This document shows, piece by piece, positions 27,469 through 35,011 of a DNA stretch of 64,000 nt. The DNA lies in assembly GCF_009600885.1 (NCBI RefSeq), contig NZ_VCLA01000170.1, positions 169,638 to 233,637 on the forward strand. The letters are read 5' to 3'. Source of the stretch: Streptomyces jumonjinensis. Its GTDB lineage: Bacteria > Actinomycetota > Actinomycetes > Streptomycetales > Streptomycetaceae. Position 1 is the stretch's first letter. Each line of letters starts with the position of its first letter. A program made the position numbers and the translations under genes. The notes below the pieces were generated by a model. It did not search any database, was not told the origin of the DNA, and saw only the letters and a program-made list of their open reading frames with translations.

Positions 27469-28227
27469 GCCATGAACAGGTGGAATCCCGTGATGAAGTG
27501 CGGAACGGACACCATCGTCACTAGCTTTATAGGAAATCCCGCTGATAACTACAACTGGGACGCCACGACCACGCTGCCCGAGAATCAACCCAGCAGCTGC
27601 CGCAACCATGTCAGTCAGAGTCTCCTCCTGGTGCTTCAACCGTCCATCGGCCTCGATGCTTTCGGTCACCCGGAGCGGCGAGATTCCAGCGGCACCTACC
27701 GAGATGACCGTTGAACCACGTCGGTCTTCCCGGCCATCAGAGTCCGCAATAACAACGGCCACATCAGCGTTAGTTGCGGCATGGATGGCAGTACGCAGAG
27801 CACGGGCCGAGGCGTCGGGATCCGAGGGCAATAGCCATGCCCCCTCGGCCCCCGCGCGGTCAACTCCAGCCGATGTGAGCAGATAGCCGAGCCGGTGGCG
27901 GGCAATGATCGGGCCTCGCTCTCCGGCCACGAAGTGCTCGACCGATTCATCGAGGATCAGCTGAACCAGTTCCGCCGGCTTGCCCGTCAGACCTGACAGT
28001 CGCAGGGCCTCATCGCTCGGAGTGATCGACGCGAGATCGACGTATCGATCCTCCGAGATCGAAACGATTTTGGACGCAACAACGAGGACATCCCCCTGTC
28101 GCAGCTCGATTCCCTGCTCGCTGAGGACTGCGGCGATAGTCCCTCCCAAGTCGTCCTGCGGCTTGATCTCCGGGAATGGCTCGACAGCCACTGCCGAGAA
28201 GGCGGAAGTGATCACAGGGACCTCCAT
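27463..28227 (-). CDS. CofE-like coenzyme F420 gamma-glutamyl ligase homologue (cargo)
   Basis: A 254-aa protein of the CofE/FbiB-N family, which adds glutamate to F420-0 using GTP. Recognisable segments are DVLVVASKIVSISEDR (about 45-60), ARHRLGYLLTSAGVDRAG (about 109-126) and ADSDGREDRRGSTVISVGAAGISPLR (about 160-185), where the family has DTFGRPWR-x-G-x-AIGxAG. No nitroreductase-like FbiB C-terminal domain is attached. It is the only non-recombinase gene of the mobile element. TTGATG-17-TGCTGT lies upstream (28,265-28,237), with no ribosome binding site. It may act on F420 or on another carboxylate; the altered DSDGRED makes substrate change plausible. Confidence 0.8.
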   Translation of the reverse strand: MEVPVITSAFSAVAVEPFPEIKPQDDLGGTIAAVLSEQGIELRQGDVLVVASKIVSISEDRYVDLASITPSDEALRLSGLTGKPAELVQLILDESVEHFVAGERGPIIARHRLGYLLTSAGVDRAGAEGAWLLPSDPDASARALRTAIHAATNADVAVVIADSDGREDRRGSTVISVGAAGISPLRVTESIEADGRLKHQEETLTDMVAAAAGLILGQRGRGVPVVVISGISYKASDDGVRSALHHGIPPVHGS

Positions 28228-28308
28228 CGGTCATGCACAGCAGGCGAGTTCAGGCAGTCCATCAACGCTCTCGAGACCTTCCGAGGCACTCTCCCAAGAT
28301 CCAATTCT

Positions 28309-28316
28309 TAGTTCAG
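28309..28316 (-). repeat. Right terminal motif CTGAACTA (inverted)
   Basis: On the plus strand it reads TAGTTCAG, 4 nt inside the right junction, and is the exact inverse of the left-end motif at 23,631. Confidence 0.55.
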
Positions 28317-28320
28317 AGAA

Positions 28321-28614
28321 GGCACGGTCCACGCCAATGCCGCCGCCGATGTCCCGGCCCGGCTTGAGGCGCTCGGCACCGCCGCCGGTCTCGACCGGGC
28401 CGCGCTGCACAGCCAGCTGGCGGCGGCGCTCTCGGTGGTGATCCATCTTGCACGGGACCGGTGCGGTGTGCGGCGGATCGCCGAGGTGCACGTGCTGGAG
28501 CGGGACACGGAAGGGTTGGTGCGCACCGTTCCCGCGCTGCGGTGGGGAGCGGAGGCGTTCGCCCGGGAGCGGGGCTGGGAGCGGCTGCGGAGGCTGATGG
28601 GAGGTGCGTTGTGA
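28321..28614 (+). pseudogene. tadA: tadA 3' part, separated from its start by the insertion
   Basis: Codes for the missing 97 C-terminal residues of the TadA ATPase, beginning GTVHANAAADVPARLEALG. TVHAN is a conserved block of this ATPase family. The frame continues to TGA at 28,612-28,614, overlapping the GTG of tadB (GTGA). There is no start codon and no obvious binding site after the insertion boundary. Downstream tad genes would depend on read-through from the element or on an internal promoter. Confidence 0.93.
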
Positions 28615-29459
28615 TCACGGCCGATCCCCTGCACGCGGCGGCGGCGCTGGCGGGCGCGGCGGCGTGGCTCCTGGCCGGGCGGCGTCCGGGCCCGGCCAGG
28701 GCACGGCTGCTTCTCGCGGGAGTCGGTGTGGTGGAGCGCGCCCCGCGACGGTCCCCGGGCTGGCTGCTTCCAGGGCTGCGGTCACGGCGGGAGTGGCTCT
28801 GTCTGCCGGTGGCGACGGTTCTGGCGGTGCTGGGAGAGTCGGTGCTGCCGCTGATCGCCGGGGCGGCGGCGGTGCCGCTGGTGGGGCGGCGGCTGAGGGC
28901 CGGGGAGCGAAGGCGGGAGCGTGACCGGCGGGCCGAGGCGGTGATCGCGCTGTGCGGCGCGGTCGCCGGGGAGCTGCGGGCGGGGTTCCAGCCGGGGCAG
29001 GCGCTGGTGATGGCCGCCGGGGCCACCGGCGCTCTGGGCCCGGCGGAGCCGGCGGTGGTCGCGGCGGCCCGCTTCGGGGGCGATGTGCCACGGGCGCTGC
29101 TGGACGCCGCGCGGGAGCCGGGCACGGACGGGCTGGCGGGGGTCGCCGCCTGCTGGCGGGTGGCCCTGGACAGCGGGGCGGGCCTGGGGGCGGGGCTGGA
29201 CCGGCTGGAGGCGGCGCTGCGGGAGGAGCGGGACCAGCGCGAGGAGCTGCGGGCCCAGCTGGCGGGGGCGCGGTCGACCACCGGGCTGCTGGCCCTGCTT
29301 CCTGTGGTGGGCCTGGCCATGGGCTGGGCGCTGGGGGCCGAGCCGTTACGGGTCCTGCTGCACACCCCGGCAGGTCTGATGTGTCTGCTGATCGGAGGGG
29401 CACTGGAGGCCGCCGGGCTGTGCTGGGCCGCCCGGATCGTCCGGGGAGGGAAGCGGTGA
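28611..29459 (+). CDS. tadB: TadB, Flp pilus assembly membrane protein
   Basis: A 282-aa inner-membrane platform protein of the type II secretion F (T2SSF) domain family. Hydrophobic segments lie near residues 4-22, 66-90 and in the C-terminal pair (about 224-245 and 253-275). The cytoplasmic T2SSF helix bundle (about 105-215) has VAGELRAGFQPGQAL. The GTG overlaps the tadA stop, so translation originally coupled to tadA. TadB and TadC together anchor the ATPase. Confidence 0.85.
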   Translation: MITADPLHAAAALAGAAAWLLAGRRPGPARARLLLAGVGVVERAPRRSPGWLLPGLRSRREWLCLPVATVLAVLGESVLPLIAGAAAVPLVGRRLRAGERRRERDRRAEAVIALCGAVAGELRAGFQPGQALVMAAGATGALGPAEPAVVAAARFGGDVPRALLDAAREPGTDGLAGVAACWRVALDSGAGLGAGLDRLEAALREERDQREELRAQLAGARSTTGLLALLPVVGLAMGWALGAEPLRVLLHTPAGLMCLLIGGALEAAGLCWAARIVRGGKR

Positions 29460-30259
29460 CGGCCTGGGACGCCGCGCACCGGCTGGGGGTGGTGACGTCC
29501 CTGCTCGCCGGGGCCCTCTGGCTGGGGCTCGCCGTCGCCGGGCGGCACCGGGAGCGCGGGGTGCGCGGGCGTGGCGAGGCGCTGCTCGCGGTGGAGCACG
29601 AGCACCGGCGGCGGGGATGGCGGTGCCCCATGTCGCAGCTGCTGCGGCTGGCGCGGCTGGGGGCTCCGGCGGCGGCTCCCCTGGGAGCTGCGATCGCGGG
29701 GTGGGTTCTCGTCGAAGGTGCGCTCGGCGTGGTCGTGGGGCTCATCGCGGCCTCCGGCGTACGGCGTTGGCAGCGCGGCCGTCCTCGTGCCCCCGGCCCG
29801 GCGGCCATCGCCCCGGGGGAGGCTCACCGGCTGCCGCTGGCAGCGGATCTGCTGGCGGCCTGCGTCTTGGCCGGTGCGGGGCCGCGTGAGGCGGCGGAGG
29901 CCGTCGGGGAGTCCCTGGGCGGCCCCCTCGGCGACCGGCTGACGCAGACGGCGGCCGAGCTGCGGCTCGGCGGCGAACCGGCACGGGCCTGGGGCTCCTT
30001 GGCCCGGGTGCCGGGGGCGGCGGAGCTGGCCCGCTGCCTTGAGCGGGCCGATTCCACGGGAGCCCCGGCCGCGGAAGCGGTGTCCCGGACGGCCCGGCGG
30101 CTGCACGCGGACCGGGCGCGCGCGGTCGTCGCCCGGGGCCGCAGGGCCCAGGTTCTGATCACCGCGCCGGTCGGGCTGTGCTTTCTCCCCGCGTTTCTCG
30201 CGGTCGGGGTGGCCCCGGTGGTGATCGGGCTTGCGGACGGATTGCTGAGCGGCAACTGA
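29456..30259 (+). CDS. tadC: TadC, Flp pilus assembly membrane protein
   Basis: A second T2SSF-domain membrane protein, 267 aa. N-terminal hydrophobic segments lie around residues 11-28 and 75-97; the T2SSF bundle is around 125-230 (LLAACVLAGAGPREAAEAVGESLGGPLGDRLTQ) and a C-terminal hydrophobic region around 233-258. GTG start overlapping the tadB stop by 4 nt. Partner of TadB in the pilus platform. Confidence 0.85.
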   Translation: MTAWDAAHRLGVVTSLLAGALWLGLAVAGRHRERGVRGRGEALLAVEHEHRRRGWRCPMSQLLRLARLGAPAAAPLGAAIAGWVLVEGALGVVVGLIAASGVRRWQRGRPRAPGPAAIAPGEAHRLPLAADLLAACVLAGAGPREAAEAVGESLGGPLGDRLTQTAAELRLGGEPARAWGSLARVPGAAELARCLERADSTGAPAAEAVSRTARRLHADRARAVVARGRRAQVLITAPVGLCFLPAFLAVGVAPVVIGLADGLLSGN

Positions 30260-30292
30260 ACCAGAGGTCGATGAGAGGTCTAGGAGGCAGGG

Positions 30293-30526
30293 ATGACCGG
30301 GAATCCGGTACGGAAACGGTGGCCGAGGGGCCCGCGTGGGCTGCTGCGGGCGGCCTGTGCGATGCGCGGGAGGCGCGGGGACTCGGGAATGACCACATCC
30401 GAGTACGCGATGGGGACCATCGCCGCGTGCGCCTTCGCCGCGGTCCTGTACAAGATCGTCACCAGCGGTGCGGTCTCGGGCGCGCTCGAATCGCTGATCG
30501 GCAAGGCGCTCGATGCGCAGTTCTGA
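30293..30526 (+). CDS. Flp-type pilin-like small protein (DUF4244)
   Basis: A 77-aa prepilin-like protein. A basic leader (residues 1-32) precedes G-MTTSEYAMGTIAACAFAAVLYKIV. The Gly followed by a residue with Glu at +5 and a hydrophobic helix is the type IV/Flp prepilin peptidase cleavage pattern, giving a mature protein of ~45 residues. No prepilin peptidase gene is in the window. ATG 30293 has AGGAGG seven bases upstream. It overlaps tadE. Confidence 0.82.
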   Translation: MTGNPVRKRWPRGPRGLLRAACAMRGRRGDSGMTTSEYAMGTIAACAFAAVLYKIVTSGAVSGALESLIGKALDAQF

Positions 30527-30986
30527 CCACGACCACGATCGCGGGCGTGGTGCCGGTCCGGGTGCTGGGGGCGGGCCCTTGGCGTGCCGCGGACCGGGTG
30601 ACCGGGGATCGGTGACGGCGGAGGCGGCCGTCGCGGTTCCGGCTCTGGTCGTCTTCACCATGACGCTGGTGTGGGCGCTGACGGCGGCCTCGGCGCAGAT
30701 TCAGTGCGTCGACGCGGCCAGGGCGGGGGCCAGGGCGGCGGCCCGGTCCGAGCCGCGCTCCGTGGTCGTGGCGGCTGCCCGTTCGGCGGCCCCGGCGGGG
30801 GCCGGGGTGGCGCTGTGGCGGACGGGTGGTCTGTGGCGGGTGCGGGTCTCGGCGGATATTCCGGGACCGGGTGCGCTGAGCCTGAGCGCCGATGCCGTGG
30901 CCCTGGCCGAGGACTCGGTGAGCCGGCCCGCTCCGGACGCGCGGACGCAGCCGCCCGGCGCGGGTGGGGACGGGGCTCCGTGGTGA
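30513..30986 (+). CDS. TadE-like pseudopilin
   Basis: A 157-aa protein. After a 32-residue basic leader, GSVTAEAAVAVPALVVFTMTLVWAL is a TadE-type signal: cleavage after Gly, Glu at +5 and a membrane helix. The rest is a small extracytoplasmic domain. TadE-like proteins are minor pseudopilins that assist Flp fibre assembly. The ATG lies inside the last codons of the Flp gene (14-nt overlap), and the stop overlaps the following gene as GTGA. Confidence 0.83.
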   Translation: MRSSDHDHDRGRGAGPGAGGGPLACRGPGDRGSVTAEAAVAVPALVVFTMTLVWALTAASAQIQCVDAARAGARAAARSEPRSVVVAAARSAAPAGAGVALWRTGGLWRVRVSADIPGPGALSLSADAVALAEDSVSRPAPDARTQPPGAGGDGAPW

Positions 30987-31825
30987 ACGGGGTCTTCGGC
31001 GCTCTCAGGGCTCCGGGGGCCGCCCTGAGCGCGCTTCCGGTCACGGGCAGGGACCGGGGGTCGGCAACGGTGTGGGCGGCGCTGGCGGCGACGGTGCTGT
31101 GCCTGGTGTTCGCGGCGGTGCTGGCGATGGGCCAGGTCGTGGCGGTTCGCCACAGGGCGGCCGGGGCGGCGGATCTGGCGGCCCTGGCAGCCGCCGGCCA
31201 TGCCTTGCCGAGCCCCACCGCCGCCTGCGGGAAGGCTGCCGAGGTCGCCCGTGCCCAGGGTGCGGAGGTGGTGAGGTGCGCGGTGCGGGGCGAGATCGCC
31301 GAGGTGACCGCTCGGGTCCGGTTCGGCCCCTACGCTCCTGAGATCCGATCCCGTGCGGGCCCTGCGGAGGCGGTGGGCGTTCCGCAGGATGCCATGGGCC
31401 CGGAGGCGCCGGCCATGCGCCGGGGCCCGGCGGCTGCGGACCGGCTGAGCGCCGGTGATCGGCCGGGGGCGGGACGGCGGCCCGAGGCCGGCGGCCGGGG
31501 TGGGGAGCGGGCTCCTCCACGGCGGGGGCGGGGGAGGGAGCCGACCCGCGGCGGTAGGCGGCCGGGCCTGGGGCGAGGTGCCTACCGCCGCCGGTACGTC
31601 GGTCGACCAGGCGGGCCGATCCCAGCCCCCGGGTTCGGTCGACCAGGCGGGCTGCGGCCCCGGGGTGCCGGGGAGGGCGGCCGGTCCCCCGGCGGGGCCA
31701 GGCAGGCCGACCGCCCCCCCGACCCCCGGCTCTCGGGGCACAGGCGGGTCGACCGGCCCCCGGGGGGCAAGCCAGATCGAACCAGCCCCCAGCTTCCGGG
31801 GCCAGGCGGGCCGACCAGTCCATAG
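30983..31825 (+). CDS. TadE-like protein of helicase/secretion neighbourhood, with long low-complexity tail
   Basis: A protein of 280 aa. The first ~125 residues match the small actinobacterial family found between tad genes and a DECH helicase: RGSATVWAALAATVLCLVFAAVLAMGQVVAVRHRAAGAADLAALAAAGH. It is a pseudopilin-like membrane protein with one hydrophobic helix. From about residue 130 onward it is an Arg/Gly/Pro-rich disordered tail from GC-rich repeats (31,380-31,822), unlike the usual ~120-residue length. Loss of an ancestral stop into intergenic repeats would explain the tail. GTG start overlaps the tadE stop. Confidence 0.75.
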   Translation: MNGVFGALRAPGAALSALPVTGRDRGSATVWAALAATVLCLVFAAVLAMGQVVAVRHRAAGAADLAALAAAGHALPSPTAACGKAAEVARAQGAEVVRCAVRGEIAEVTARVRFGPYAPEIRSRAGPAEAVGVPQDAMGPEAPAMRRGPAAADRLSAGDRPGAGRRPEAGGRGGERAPPRRGRGREPTRGGRRPGLGRGAYRRRYVGRPGGPIPAPGFGRPGGLRPRGAGEGGRSPGGARQADRPPDPRLSGHRRVDRPPGGKPDRTSPQLPGPGGPTSP

Positions 31826-31960
31826 CCCCCCGGGGAGGCAAGCCAGGTCGAACCAGCCCCGAACGCACCAGGCGGGCCGCCCGGCTGCGCCCGAGGGCGC
31901 CGCAGGGCCGACCGGTATCTCATCCGGCCGCCGGGGGCCCCGGGGCACCCAGAGGGCCCA
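31598..31960. repeat. Dispersed GC-rich repeats at the tad operon end
   Basis: Words such as GGTCGACCAGGCGGGC, CCAGGCGGGCCGACC and GGCAAGCCAGRTCGAACCAG recur with irregular spacing. They lie partly within the tail of the last tad-type gene and partly in the gap to the convergent helicase gene. No distinct terminator hairpin stands out. Confidence 0.6.
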
Positions 31961-32009
31961 TCGGTCCCCCGGCGGGGAGCGCGGGAGTGCGAGGAGCCAG
32001 GGGCCCGGT

Positions 32010-34487
32010 TCAGTCGGCGGGCGGTGGGCCGGGCGCCTCCTCGGGCGCGCCCTTCAGCAGCTCGGTCAGCAGGCGCACCGCACCCCGTTTGTGCAGCGGC
32101 TCATTGCCGTTGCCGCACTTCGGGGACTGGATGCAGGAAGGGCAGCCCGCCTCGCACTCGCAGACCGCGATGGCCTCGCGGGTCGCGGTGAGCCACTCGC
32201 GGGCCGTGTGGAAGGCCCGCTCGGCGAAGCCCGCGCCGCCCGGGTGGCCGTCGTAGACGAAGACCGTCGGCAGCATCGTGTCCGGGTGGAGCGGCACCGA
32301 GACCCCGCCGATGTCCCAGCGGTCGCAGGTGGCGAAGAGCGGAAGCATGCCGATGGAGGCGTGCTCGGCGGCGTGCAGAGCGCCGCCCAGCTGCTCCGGG
32401 TTCACCCGGGCGGCGTCCAGCTGGCCCTCGGTGACTGTCCACCACACGGCCCGGGTGCGCAGCGTGCGCGGCGGGAGATCGAGCCTGGTCTCGCCGAGCA
32501 CTTCGCCGGTGATGAGTTTGCGGCGCAGAAAGGAGACGACCTGGTTGGTGACCTCGACGGAGCCGTAGCAGAGACGGCCGTCGCCCCAGGGGACCTCGAT
32601 GTCGGTTTCGAGCACGGAGACGGAGGTGGTGTCACGAGCGGTGGTGGAGTACGGCGGCGCCGCCTCCTCCACGAGGGCCACCGAGTCCTCCAAGTCCAGC
32701 CGTCGGACCAGATAGGTGCGGCCCTGGTGGAGATGGACGGCCCCGTCGTGGACCGCGGTGTGGGCGGCCGACTCGTCGACCGTTCCCAGCAGCCTTCCGG
32801 TGCCGGCCTCGACGATCTGGACCGGCCGCCCGCCGCCGCCCCGGATGTCGGTCAGATCGGCGGCCCGCTCCCGCCGGGTCCAGTGCCAGCCCGTCGCCCG
32901 GCGGCGCAGCAGCCCGGCGGACTCCAGCTGGGGCATCAGCTCGGCGGTCGCGGGGCCGAAGAGCTCCAGATCGGTCTCGGTCAGCGGCAGCTCGGCCGCC
33001 GCGGCGCACAGATGGGGGGCGAGGACATACGGGTTGTCCGGGTCGAGGACGGTGGACTCCACCGGCTGCCGGAAGATCGCGTCGGGATGGTGGACCAGAT
33101 AGGTGTCCAGCGGATCGTCGCGGGCGACGAGGACGGCCAGGGCGCCCTGGCCGGCGCGCCCGGCGCGGCCCGCCTGCTGCCACAGCGAGGCCCGGGTTCC
33201 CGGATATCCGGCGATCACCACCGCGTCCAGGCCGGAGACGTCCAGGCCGAGCTCCAGGGCGGTGGTGGCGGCCAGCCCGAGGAGTTCGCCGGAGTGCAGG
33301 GCGCGCTCCAGGGCCCGGCGCTCCTCGGGCAGATAGCCGCCCCGGTAGGCGGCGACCCGCCGGGGCAGCGATCGGTCCACCTCCGCCAGACGCTCCTTGG
33401 CGATCACCGAGACCAGCTCGGCGCCCCGGCGGGAGCGTACGAACGCCACCGTGCGGACCCCCTGCACGGTCAGATCGGTGAGGAGGTCCGCGGTCTCCGC
33501 CGTGGCGGTACGGCGGACGGGAGCCCCCTTCTCGCCGTGGAGCTCGGTGAGCGGGGGCTCCCAGAGGGCGAAGACCAGTTCACCGCGGGGTGAGGCGTCG
33601 TCGGAGACCTCCACCGTGGGCAGCCCGGTGAGCCGTCCGGCGGCCAGGGCGGGCTGCGCCGCCGTGGCCGAGGCGAGAAGGAAGACGGGGTGCGTTCCGT
33701 AGCGGGCGCATATCCGCCGCAATCGGCGCAGCACCTGGGCGACATGCGAGCCGAAGACGCCCCGGTAGGTGTGGCACTCGTCGATGACGACATAGCGCAG
33801 GGCGCGCAGAAAGGAGGACCAGCGGGGGTGTGAGGGCAGGATGCCCCGGTGGAGCATGTCCGGATTGGTCAGGACATAGGAGGCGTACTGCCGTACCCAC
33901 TCGCGCTCCTCGACCGGGGTGTCACCGTCGTAGACCGCGGGCCGGATCCGGTTGCCCAGCGGGGCCGCCAGCTCCTTGACCGCGCGGCACTGATCGGCGG
34001 CGAGCGCTTTGGTCGGGGCGAGGTACAGAGCGGTCGCGCCGCGGCCGTTCGGGGCCTCGGAGCCGTCGAGGAGGGTGGTGAGCACGGGGGCGAGATAGGC
34101 CAGGGACTTGCCCGAAGCGGTTCCGGTGGCGATGACGACCGACTCGCCGTCCAGGGCGTGCTCGGCGGCGGCTGCCTGGTGGGCCCAGGGGTGCTCGACG
34201 CCGGCCCGCTGAATGGCGTTGATCACTTCTGGGCGGATGCGGTCGGGCCAGACGGCATGCCTGCCCGGTCGCGGGGGCAAGTGCTCCGTATGAGTGATGC
34301 GCGCGGCCCGGCCCGCCCCCGCGGCGAGCCGGTCGAGGACCGTACCGGGGGAGGGGCGGGATTCCCCGCTCTCGGGAGGTCGTCTGGGACGGAGATTCTT
34401 GGCCATCGGCACCGAGTGTGTCACTGGTGTGACGGACAATGGTCCCAAGGCGTCGTGCATGGCTGCTGGTAAGTGATTGAATGCCAT
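32010..34487 (-). CDS. DECH-box superfamily 2 helicase with DUF1998 zinc domain
   Basis: An 825-aa helicase. Motif I is ATGTASGKS (about 118), motif II VIDECH (about 236) and motif III LASATA. The C-terminal helicase domain has GYPGTRASLWQQAGRAGRAGQG (motif VI). The DUF1998 region ends in CECEAGCPSCIQSPKCGNGNEPLHK, a four-Cys metal site as in YprA/Hrq1/MrfA-type helicases that act in DNA crosslink or mitomycin repair. The family is characteristically encoded beside tad genes in actinobacteria. ATG 34487 has no good binding site; ATG 34406 (MAKNLRPRR) is an alternative that would lengthen the bldG promoter region. Confidence 0.88.
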   Translation of the reverse strand: MAFNHLPAAMHDALGPLSVTPVTHSVPMAKNLRPRRPPESGESRPSPGTVLDRLAAGAGRAARITHTEHLPPRPGRHAVWPDRIRPEVINAIQRAGVEHPWAHQAAAAEHALDGESVVIATGTASGKSLAYLAPVLTTLLDGSEAPNGRGATALYLAPTKALAADQCRAVKELAAPLGNRIRPAVYDGDTPVEEREWVRQYASYVLTNPDMLHRGILPSHPRWSSFLRALRYVVIDECHTYRGVFGSHVAQVLRRLRRICARYGTHPVFLLASATAAQPALAAGRLTGLPTVEVSDDASPRGELVFALWEPPLTELHGEKGAPVRRTATAETADLLTDLTVQGVRTVAFVRSRRGAELVSVIAKERLAEVDRSLPRRVAAYRGGYLPEERRALERALHSGELLGLAATTALELGLDVSGLDAVVIAGYPGTRASLWQQAGRAGRAGQGALAVLVARDDPLDTYLVHHPDAIFRQPVESTVLDPDNPYVLAPHLCAAAAELPLTETDLELFGPATAELMPQLESAGLLRRRATGWHWTRRERAADLTDIRGGGGRPVQIVEAGTGRLLGTVDESAAHTAVHDGAVHLHQGRTYLVRRLDLEDSVALVEEAAPPYSTTARDTTSVSVLETDIEVPWGDGRLCYGSVEVTNQVVSFLRRKLITGEVLGETRLDLPPRTLRTRAVWWTVTEGQLDAARVNPEQLGGALHAAEHASIGMLPLFATCDRWDIGGVSVPLHPDTMLPTVFVYDGHPGGAGFAERAFHTAREWLTATREAIAVCECEAGCPSCIQSPKCGNGNEPLHKRGAVRLLTELLKGAPEEAPGPPPAD
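34420..34433. promoter_or_regulatory. Inverted repeat GTCAC-TGGT-GTGAC upstream of bldG
   Basis: GTCACTGGTGTGAC is a perfect 5-bp inverted repeat with 4-bp spacer about 135-147 bases before the bldG start. It lies within the first codons of the helicase gene, or in the shared promoter region if that gene starts at 34,406. Binding protein unknown. Confidence 0.3.
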
Positions 34488-34566
34488 CGCGGCTGGCGAC
34501 CGTCCCCCGGCTCCGCCGGGGAGACCTCAGGGGGCGGCCGCTCGATAGCAAGGTGCTGGAGGATCC

Positions 34567-34920
34567 GTGGACCTGTCCCTGTCGACTCGCAATGTGTCCG
34601 GGCCTGCCGGCGACCGTACGGTCGTCGAGGTCGGTGGCGAGATTGATGTTTATACCGCGCCCAAGCTGCGCGAGCAGTTGGTCGAGTTGGTGAACGACGG
34701 CAGCTACCACCTGGTCGTCGACATGGAGGGCGTGGACTTCCTCGACTCCACCGGGCTCGGTGTGCTGGTGGGCGGCCTGAAGCGCGTGCGCGCGCATGAG
34801 GGCTCGCTGCGCCTGGTCTGCAACCAGGAGCGCATTCTCAAGATTTTCCGGATCACGGGCCTGACCAAGGTGTTCCCGATCCACACCACGGTCGAGGAGG
34901 CCGTCGCGGCCACGGACTGA
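34567..34920 (+). CDS. bldG: Anti-sigma factor antagonist BldG
   Basis: A 117-aa STAS-domain protein that, when unphosphorylated, sequesters anti-sigma factors and so frees sigma factors. It is essential for aerial hyphae, antibiotic production and stress response in Streptomyces. The phosphorylatable Ser is in [16 protein letters not shown] (about residue 57). GTG start, with GGAGG four bases upstream. The partner anti-sigma gene follows after 91 bp on the same strand. The almost complete identity of my reading to the known BldG sequence type makes this one of the surest calls in the window. Confidence 0.97.
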   Translation: MDLSLSTRNVSGPAGDRTVVEVGGEIDVYTAPKLREQLVELVNDGSYHLVVDMEGVDFLDSTGLGVLVGGLKRVRAHEGSLRLVCNQERILKIFRITGLTKVFPIHTTVEEAVAATD

Positions 34921-35011
34921 GGCCGGTCGGAGACCATCGGAGGAAGAGAGGGGCACCGGGCAGCCAGCCCGGGCCTCCGACAAGCACGCCCGTACGTCTG
35001 AGGGGGATCGC

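Larger units (their letters stand above)
23621..28320. mobile_element. Tn554-like element with two tyrosine recombinases and a CofE-like cargo gene
   Basis: About 4.7 kb of lower-GC sequence splits tadA. Joining base 23,620 to 28,321 restores an uninterrupted frame reading GHEGGCGTVHAN, the sequence expected for TadA. Contents: two overlapping tyrosine recombinase genes on the plus strand and a convergent CofE-like gene. Both ends carry CTGAACTA in inverted orientation 4-8 bases inside the junction, and at most a GG dinucleotide is shared by the two junctions, so there is no sizeable target duplication. Tandem recombinases without long terminal repeats are a Tn554 hallmark; a TnpC-like third gene is absent. 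Exact ends are uncertain by a few bases. Confidence 0.87.

Noticed and set aside
23687-28227. Interpretation as a recombinase-in-trio (RIT) element
   Set aside because: Only two recombinase genes are present, of very unequal size; the third gene is a CofE-like enzyme on the opposite strand.
28313-30661. Long minus-strand frame opposite tadB, tadC and flp
   Set aside because: Pro/Arg/Ser-rich antisense translation with no family, opposite well-supported overlapping tad genes.
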